The translations under genes and the position numbers were made by a program. Shown here piece after piece: positions 6,351 to 10,716 of a stretch of DNA of 10,716 bases. This DNA comes from Ardenticatenales bacterium (GTDB taxonomy: Bacteria > Chloroflexota > Anaerolineae > Ardenticatenales > Ardenticatenaceae). The DNA lies in NCBI GenBank assembly GCA_013812995.1, contig JACCSL010000491.1:1-10716 (forward strand), given 5' to 3'. Every line of letters starts with the position of its first letter. Within the stretch, counting starts at the first letter, position 1. The notes below the pieces were generated by a model. That model had not been told where the DNA came from. It did no database searches and saw nothing but the letters and a program-made list of their open reading frames with translations.

Positions 6351-6590
6351 ATGATGGCCCAAAGCGCTCCAGGGGCGAGACCGCGCCTCGAACTCTTTGT
6401 CACCGCAGATTGCCCCAGTTGCCAGACCGCGCGGCAGGTCGCCGCGCAGGTGGCAGCGCACTTTCCCATGTTAGTAGAGGTCCATGTCATTGACCTGGAT
6501 CTGCCAGGGACGGTGATCCCCAGCGAGGTGTTCGCCAGCCCGACCTTTCGCCTGAATGGACGGATCATCAGCCTGGGCACGCCGACCTGA
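6351..6590 (+). CDS. Thioredoxin/glutaredoxin-fold protein with CPSC active site
   Basis: A 79-residue protein. ELFVTADCPSCQTA (14-27) gives the first beta strand and the CxxC redox site (Cys21, Cys24). FASPTFRLNGRIISLG contains the cis-proline loop typical of thioredoxin-fold proteins. It probably exchanges thiols and disulfides in the cytoplasm, since no signal peptide is present. The AAGGA ribosome site is 6 nt upstream; a second ATG directly follows the first. The C-terminus is odd: the last helix expected after 'ISLGxP' is missing, and the stop (6588-6590) falls exactly where the permease remnant begins in another frame. The gene is probably slightly truncated by the rearrangement and may or may not fold. 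It is divergent from the Crp/Fnr gene with 91 bp between the starts. Confidence 0.75.
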   Translation: MMAQSAPGARPRLELFVTADCPSCQTARQVAAQVAAHFPMLVEVHVIDLDLPGTVIPSEVFASPTFRLNGRIISLGTPT

Positions 6591-7999
6591 GGGCGCAAGC
6601 CTTCAGCCGCTTCATTGGGTCGCTGATTAATATCAACTTCAACAGCTACACGGTCCCTCTGAGTGCTATTCTCATCCAGGTCGTGGTGGGAGTGGTGGTG
6701 CCCCTTCTGGCAGCCTTCTTCCCCACCCGTCAGGGAACGCAGGTCACCGTGCAGGAGGCGATCAGTGATTATGGGGTGGATGGCAACGCCTATGGAGACA
6801 GCTGGCTGGAACGCGGCTTGCAGAAACTCCATTTTCTCTCCCAGCCCCTACAAATCGGGCTACGCAACACGTTCCGCAACAAATCGCGCCTCCTCCTCAC
6901 ACTGGTGGCGCTTACCGCTGCCAGCGGTATCTCCGTGTCGGTCCTGAGCACGCTCACCGGCCTTACCGCAACGCTCGACAAATCAGACACCTTCTTCCAG
7001 GATGATATCAGTTTCAGCTTCTCCCGTGGGTATCCTATCGAGGAAATTCTTCAGGCGGTCGAGGGCGTAAAGGGCGTTGTCAGGATCGAAGCCTGGATTC
7101 TCGCCACCCTCCGCCTGCGCCTAGCAGACGGAAGTGAAAGCAGGGATATTACCGTGTGGGCGGCACCGCCAGACACGCAGATGCTTCAGCCGCTGCTCAT
7201 GGAGGGGCGCTGGCTCCAACCAGGGGACACGAACGCGGTAGTCATCAACCCTTATCTCTATTCCCTGAGGAGTGATGTGCGGGTAGGGGATGAGCTAACC
7301 TTCATCATCCAGGGGCGAGCCTTGCCCTTCGAGGTCGTTGGGCTCATCGAGAGCATTCCCAATGGCCTCAATCCCTCTCCTTATGTCTACGTTCCCTATG
7401 ACTATTACGCCACCGAGGCCGGGGAAGTCGGGCTAGCCAATCGCGCTCAGGTGCTCCTGACGGAGCATGATGCCGCCACCCAGACGAGCTTCGCCGCCGA
7501 CTTGGAGAGGCGCTTCAAGCAGGGCGGGATCAGCCTGGACTATGTCATCACGGGGGCCGACCTGCGCCGCGCCTTCGAATCATCGCTCAACATTGGGATT
7601 CTGCTGCTCCTGGTGATGGCCCTGCTGATGTCCATCGTAGGCGGGCTGGGGCTTGCAGGAGCCATGATCCTGAACGTCCTGGAGCGCACGCGCGAAATAG
7701 GGGTACTCCGCGCGTTGGGAGCTTCTGACGGGGCCGTGTTACAGATTGTCCTCGTGGAGGGACTCCTGGTTGGCCTTATCAGTTGGCTATTGGGGGCTAT
7801 CCTGGCGGTGCCCTTGAGTGCCGCCTTGAGCAGTATTCTAGGCAATGCGTTCATCCGGATTCCGCTGGACTACAGCTACCCCATCGGTGGCCTCTTTGCG
7901 TGGTTGGCCGTCATCGTGGTCATCGTCCTGGTTGCTAGCTATGCCCCGGCCCGCCACGCCTCGCGTCTGACGATCCGCGAGGTCTTATCGTATGAATGA
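6587..7999 (+). pseudogene. ABC transporter permease (FtsX/MacB type), 5'-truncated
   Basis: Open coding runs for 470 codons from the junction, but no ATG or ribosome site exists; the first possible start is a bare GTG at 6683. The remnant begins inside the last helix region of the first FtsX domain (LRAQAFSRFIGSLIN, then VVVGVVVPLLAAFFP) and the link VTVQEAISDYG. It then has a complete second half: a helix at LLLTLVALTAASGIS, an extracytoplasmic MacB-like domain, three C-terminal helices, RTREIGVLRALGAS (the conserved cytoplasmic coupling motif) and the end ASRLTIREVLSYE. Full-length two-repeat permeases of this type are about 800-850 residues, so some 350 are missing. The sequence reads cleanly to the stop, so truncation is recent or selection continues. 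It pairs with the ATPase stub at 4302. Confidence 0.85.
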
Positions 8000-8010
8000 C
8001 GACTACTACC

Positions 8011-8060
8011 TGCTCCCTCACTAGGTAATTCAGCGAGGCAGAAGCATCTGGGAGGGAGCA
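8011..8060 (+). other. Inverted repeat after the permease remnant, weak terminator candidate
   Basis: TGCTCCCTC (8011-8019) can pair with GAGGGAGCA (8052-8060) across a 32-nt loop. It starts 11 nt after the permease stop. The long loop and lack of a T run make it a poor intrinsic terminator. The rest of 8061-8221 holds nothing I can identify. Confidence 0.2.
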
Positions 8061-8221
8061 ATGCTGGTGAGAGCGGAGTTGAAAGCGGTTTCTCCATGGA
8101 AGTCACTTTTTGTGCTCTCCCCTATAGCCGCACGTCCTACACCTGACGGGGAATGTTGAGCGCGGTGCGGCGGGGTCGGTATTATCCAGGCCCTTGACCT
8201 GTAAGAGACCAAAGCAAGAAT

Positions 8222-8743
8222 TCATTCGCTGCTCCGCCTCACGGCTGCATCCAGCAGCGGAACGAGACGTGCCTCGAAGGGAAACCGTCGTGATGCCACC
8301 AACGTCTGCGCGAGCGCAATCCCCGCGCGTGCCTGCTGCACCACCACCTCCGGATAGCCCATCCGCTCTCGGTTTCGGGCGAACGTGTCTTCATCTCGCA
8401 CAAAGGACGAGAGATCCGGCTCGACGATCACATCAAGATCAAGATCAATAAAGTCAATCACCTGGCCCTCCACTGTCGCTGGCAGCGCCGCGTCGCACTT
8501 TGCCCCCCTAAATCGGCCACAAAGGTCATATTCGAGGAGGACCACCAAGGGCTGCACGGTGCTGAAACAGTGTAAGAACAACAGGGATTCGCTCTCGATT
8601 ATCCCGCCCGTGCTCTTGCGATGGCGCTCAGGGTGGTGTAGCACCACGAGCCAGTCCTCGACCAGGGAGGGCAGTTTATCGCTCTCCCATTCCGATTTTA
8701 TGTGCCCATCAAACTTCCGTTTGCGAACTATAAGCTGGAACAT
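8222..8743 (-). CDS. DUF402 family protein (FomD/NTdP-like)
   Basis: A 173-residue protein, the usual size for DUF402. The N-terminal half has WLVVLHHPERHRKSTGG (31-47). The conserved core reads FIDLDLDVIVEPD (98-110), RDEDTF (116-121) and ERMGYPEVVVQQAR (126-139), with acidic residues Asp100, Asp102, Asp117 and Asp119 placed as the metal ligands of the family. Known members are metal-dependent nucleoside phosphate hydrolases (S. aureus NTdP) or the fosfomycin-pathway FomD; substrate here is unknown. ATG 8743 has AGAGG about 6 nt upstream. It stands alone on the minus strand, and a fragment of a paralogue lies 200 bp upstream at 8931-8981. Confidence 0.85.
   Translation of the reverse strand: MFQLIVRKRKFDGHIKSEWESDKLPSLVEDWLVVLHHPERHRKSTGGIIESESLLFLHCFSTVQPLVVLLEYDLCGRFRGAKCDAALPATVEGQVIDFIDLDLDVIVEPDLSSFVRDEDTFARNRERMGYPEVVVQQARAGIALAQTLVASRRFPFEARLVPLLDAAVRRSSE
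8582..8632 (-). repeat. Direct repeat, copy A (inside the DUF402 gene)
   Basis: Copy A of a 51-bp repeat. It starts with CAGGGATTC, has an 11-bp diverged section, then 31 identical bp (8602-8632) ending GGCGCTCAGG. On the minus strand it encodes PERHRKSTGGIIESESL of the DUF402 protein. Confidence 0.85.
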
Positions 8744-8807
8744 GGAAAGCCTCTAGAAAGGTTAGAACTTAGGTGATGACAACCGTTCTTGCGCGGCCTC
8801 TACTGTC

Positions 8808-8925
8808 TTCAATCAACTCACATTGTTCGCCGATCTCCACATGCTGGACACGGTAACGCGCAGCCTCCTCTCCAACGCGCTGAAGTTCACCCCCCAGAAG
8901 GGTCGGACCACGCTTTCAGCCAGCT
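8808..8925 (+). pseudogene. Histidine kinase ATPase-domain fragment (N-box)
   Basis: The reading frame gives FADLHMLDTVTRSLLSNALK and then FTPQKGRTTLSAS, a clear match to the N-box of HATPase_c domains of sensor kinases ('aDp.ml..vl.NLlsNAiKfTp.gG.i.i'). The ATP-binding Asn within SNALKFT is kept. The kinase HisKA region before it and the G1/G2 boxes after it are absent; homology stops at about 8925, before the DUF402-like fragment. The frame closes at TAG 9003-9005. Forty residues cannot work alone, so this is a relic. Confidence 0.75.
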
Positions 8926-8930
8926 TCCAT

Positions 8931-8981
8931 CAGGGATTCATTCGTGATGGTCCCGCCCGTGCTCTTGCGATGGCGCTCAGG
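8931..8981 (-). pseudogene. Fragment of a second DUF402 gene (direct repeat, copy B)
   Basis: Copy B of the 51-bp repeat; 8951-8981 is identical over 31 bp to 8602-8632. On the minus strand it reads PERHRKSTGGTITNESL, the same protein motif as the intact DUF402 gene with four substitutions, in a region where the DNA differs at 6 of 11 positions. A TGA follows four codons later. Homology ends abruptly on both sides, against the kinase fragment on the left and unrelated sequence on the right. Confidence 0.65.
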
Positions 8982-9001
8982 ACGATTCGGCCAGCGAGGG
9001 G

Positions 9002-9556
9002 TTAGTAATCTCTGAGGAGATGGTAGGTTAGGATCGCGACACCGCTACTGGTCGTCGTGGCATCGACAAGTTGTAGCCGCTTCAGCGGGTGCCCATCTCC
9101 AAAGAGGCGCTTTCCCTTGCCTGCCACAACAGGGTGAACCATGAGAATCAGCTCGTCTAGGAGGTCAGCATGCAGGAGCGACTGCACCAGAGTAGGGCTA
9201 CCGGTGACCAGAATATCTTTACCCGGTTGCTGCTTCAACGCGGCGATTTTGTCTGCCAGGTTGCCCTTGATCAAGGCAATATTGTCATAGGTTCCCCACG
9301 CGACCTTATCCAGGGTCGTCGAGACAACAACCTTGGGCGTGCTATTGATGAAGCTGGCGAATTCGTCATCCGTGTGGCTTGGCCAGTAGTTGGCCCACTC
9401 CTGGTAGGTCACTCGCCCTAGCAGGATGGCGTCCACTCGTGCAATCTGCTCGTTCATGCTTTCCCCCATCTCAGCATCGAATTCGAACTGCCATTCATGG
9501 GGAGACTCGGCCACACCGTCAAGGGCAATAAAGAGGCCTGACACGACCTTTCGCAT
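9002..9556 (-). CDS. RibD-C / dihydrofolate reductase-like family protein
   Basis: A 184-residue protein of the stand-alone RibD C-terminal type (YyaP/YwjB-like). RKVVSGLFIALDGVAESP (2-19) is the usual start, AILLGRVTYQEW (43-54) carries the nucleotide-binding GRxTY motif, LVTGSPTLVQSLL (116-128) the second dinucleotide loop, and HPVVAGKGKRLFGDG (141-155) the C-terminal signature. NADPH-dependent reduction of an unknown small substrate is the family-level expectation; despite the fold these are rarely true folate reductases. The start at 9556 has AAGGAGAA upstream with about 5-6 nt spacing; an in-frame ATG at 9613 is not supported. Its stop (TAA) overlaps the TAG that closes the kinase fragment on the other strand. 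Confidence 0.92.
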   Translation of the reverse strand: MRKVVSGLFIALDGVAESPHEWQFEFDAEMGESMNEQIARVDAILLGRVTYQEWANYWPSHTDDEFASFINSTPKVVVSTTLDKVAWGTYDNIALIKGNLADKIAALKQQPGKDILVTGSPTLVQSLLHADLLDELILMVHPVVAGKGKRLFGDGHPLKRLQLVDATTTSSGVAILTYHLLRDY

Positions 9557-9668
9557 TGGGGTTCTCCTTAGTCTTGTACACCTTTGGTTCATCAACTGCC
9601 ATGATACAGGCAAGGCGCGACACCAGCCTCACGAGATGACAAGAGGACAAGATGGTCGAGGAACCGTA

Positions 9669-10193
9669 CTACAAGATCGCCAGATACGCGCGCCAGGGAC
9701 CGACCTCTTCGGCGTATACCAACGCCATAGATCGGACTATCTGAGCCAGATGATCCAGATCGTGCACGACCCATGTCGCCAGTAACTGCCCAAGTCTGAC
9801 CTCGCCGAGTTCAGGGTGCTGCCCTGTTCTGTCAAGATCTGCCCTCTTCAGATTCATACCCACCAGCACAGCGATATTCTCTCGCCGTAGCTCAGCAAAC
9901 GCCGCGAGCAGGTCAGGCACACTCTGACCCTGGCTCGCGACGAACTGCGCCGTTCGGTCAAAGGAATCGAAGGGGCGCGGCTCCCCTGCTAGAATGTGCT
10001 GTGCCCTCGGAATCCAGTCTGTACGCTCCCCGTGGATAAGGTGACCGATGACATCGTACGGCGACCAGATATCCGCGCCCTCCGTTAGCCGCACCCACCG
10101 TTCAGGCACATCTGCAAGCAGGGCGCTCAGGCGCGCGGGTGTTTGACCAAGCATCGCCACAGCCTCGTCCAGATGGAATTCATCCTGTTGCAT
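9669..10193 (-). CDS. DinB-like (DinB_2) metal-binding four-helix protein
   Basis: A 174-residue protein with the DinB_2 pattern. WSPYDVIGHLIHGERTDWIP (43-62) gives the first metal-ligand His (His51) in the 'W...evlgHl.d.E' motif, and WVVHDLDHLAQI (141-152) gives His144 and His148, completing the three-His site. The superfamily includes mycothiol, bacillithiol and glutathione-type S-transferases and many proteins of unknown role; it is not the DNA polymerase also called DinB. AGGAG lies about 10 nt before the ATG, and CGGAG touches it. The gene stands 112 bp from the RibD-C gene in the same orientation. No function can be stated beyond fold and metal binding. Confidence 0.9.
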   Translation of the reverse strand: MQQDEFHLDEAVAMLGQTPARLSALLADVPERWVRLTEGADIWSPYDVIGHLIHGERTDWIPRAQHILAGEPRPFDSFDRTAQFVASQGQSVPDLLAAFAELRRENIAVLVGMNLKRADLDRTGQHPELGEVRLGQLLATWVVHDLDHLAQIVRSMALVYAEEVGPWRAYLAIL

Positions 10194-10209
10194 CTCCGTA
10201 ATTCTCCTT

Positions 10210-10311
10210 TCAGAAGGGGCTCCCGTCGGGGTTGGTACCCGTCACCGCGTACTCTCCGACGAGCGTGGCAACGAAAAAGCGCCGGAGGTCGCGGTGGGTT
10301 GGGACATGGAT
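10210..10311 (-). pseudogene. Possible C-terminal gene fragment upstream of the DinB-like gene
   Basis: Read leftwards, one frame gives THRDLRRFFVATLVGEYAV and then TGTNPDGSPF before a TGA at 10210-10212. The composition looks protein-like (GEYxVxGxNPDGS is a common secreted or lipocalin-like motif), but no start codon or upstream homology is visible. The stop lies 16 bp before the DinB-like ATG. Chance coding is possible. Confidence 0.25.
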
Positions 10312-10342
10312 ATTGTTGCAGCTTGTTGACCTCCTTGAACTG

Positions 10343-10370
10343 TTGCGGTCCTGGCTCTTCTGTATATGAT
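10343..10370 (+). promoter_or_regulatory. Promoter for the right-edge membrane-anchored protein
   Basis: -35 TTGCGG (10343-10348, 4/6) and -10 TATGAT (10365-10370, 5/6) are spaced by 16 bp. The start point would be near 10377, about 30 nt before the ATG at 10407. Confidence 0.45.
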
Positions 10371-10406
10371 ACGGCCTTTAAATAGCCCCGATTCGAGAGG
10401 TTTTAG

Positions 10407-10716
10407 ATGGAACAAGCAGTCAGCAATCCCTACCGGCGCTCCCTTGCGCTCGTCTCACTCTACATTGCCTTTATGATTATTGCGCAAGGCATAACAGCGA
10501 CGCGAATCCTCTGTTTACCCTCCGCTGTGGCGTCCCTGCCATCCTTCGCGTTTGCCTGTCCCCCCAATCTCTATCCCTTCATGGATTATCCCATGTATCG
10601 CATGCTTCACCAGGAGGGCGATGAGATTCCTCAGATTGAGATCAGCGCGTTTCTGGAGGATGGGCAGCAGGTAGTGATCGACCCGGAGCTTGGGGACTAC
10701 ACGATCTATCAAGGGT
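10407..10716 (+). CDS. Membrane-anchored protein with PFMDYPMY motif, N-terminal part (runs off right edge)
   Basis: The first 103 codons are present. GAGAGG lies 6 nt before the ATG. The N-terminus has one membrane helix (about 13-30, LALVSLYIAFMIIAQGI), then a likely outside segment with two Cys (36 and 51), LYPFMDYPMYRM and a charged beta-rich region (IEISAFLEDGQQVVIDPELG). The PF.DYPMY motif reminds me of short single-helix proteins found beside HTTM/vitamin K-dependent carboxylase-like genes, a memory-based link at low confidence. The next gene to the right would test it. Confidence 0.6.
   Translation, partial: MEQAVSNPYRRSLALVSLYIAFMIIAQGITATRILCLPSAVASLPSFAFACPPNLYPFMDYPMYRMLHQEGDEIPQIEISAFLEDGQQVVIDPELGDYTIYQG

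Noticed and set aside
8030..8212. 60-codon minus-strand frame after the permease remnant
   Set aside because: No recognisable domain, no convincing ribosome site and mixed composition; treated as non-coding.
9557..9668. Small gene between the RibD-C and DinB-like genes
   Set aside because: No open frame with start, ribosome site and protein-like composition is present.

Overview
The window looks like a chromosomal segment of a moderately GC-rich, free-living bacterium. The gene types and protein style (YetJ/BaxI_1 membrane protein, DUF402, DinB_2, MacB-like ABC transporter, IS with a Lys-rich transposase tail) best fit Chloroflexota. That placement is an inference and no marker gene is present to confirm it.

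Positions 1-4023 hold a tight minus-strand run of five genes: a DEDDh 3'-5' exonuclease, an MFS exporter, a 4'-phosphopantetheinyl transferase (start overlaps the exporter's stop as ATGA), a Bax inhibitor-1 family membrane protein, and the first 101 codons of an ArnT/PMT-like glycosyltransferase that runs off the left edge. A TTGACA promoter with a perfect dyad in its spacer lies just in front of the exonuclease, so close that the transcript may be leaderless.

Positions 4091-7999 are a rearranged block. A 94-bp miniature element (16-bp perfect inverted repeats flanked by near-identical 10-bp direct repeats) sits immediately upstream of a good plus-strand promoter. That promoter drives only the first 34 codons of a MacB/LolD-type ABC ATPase, which is cut by a 650-bp internally deleted IS remnant with about 30-bp terminal inverted repeats. 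Beyond the IS lie a Met/Gly-rich four-helix membrane protein, a convergent Crp/Fnr-family regulator and a small CxxC thioredoxin-fold protein. The thioredoxin frame ends exactly where the 3' two-thirds of an FtsX/MacB-type permease begins without a start codon. The ATPase stub and permease remnant are probably the two ends of one former ABC operon whose middle was replaced by about 2.2 kb.

Positions 8000-10200 carry accessory genes on the minus strand: a DUF402 protein, a RibD-C/dihydrofolate-reductase-like protein and a DinB-like protein. Between the first two is a scar containing a fragment of a histidine-kinase ATPase domain (plus) and a 51-bp fragment of a second DUF402 gene (minus), which shares a 31-bp identical repeat with the intact copy. 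The right edge holds the start of a plus-strand membrane-anchored protein with a PFMDYPMY motif.

No rRNA, tRNA, CRISPR array or recognisable defence system was seen. The most unusual material is the mosaic of mobile-element scars and broken genes in the middle of the window.
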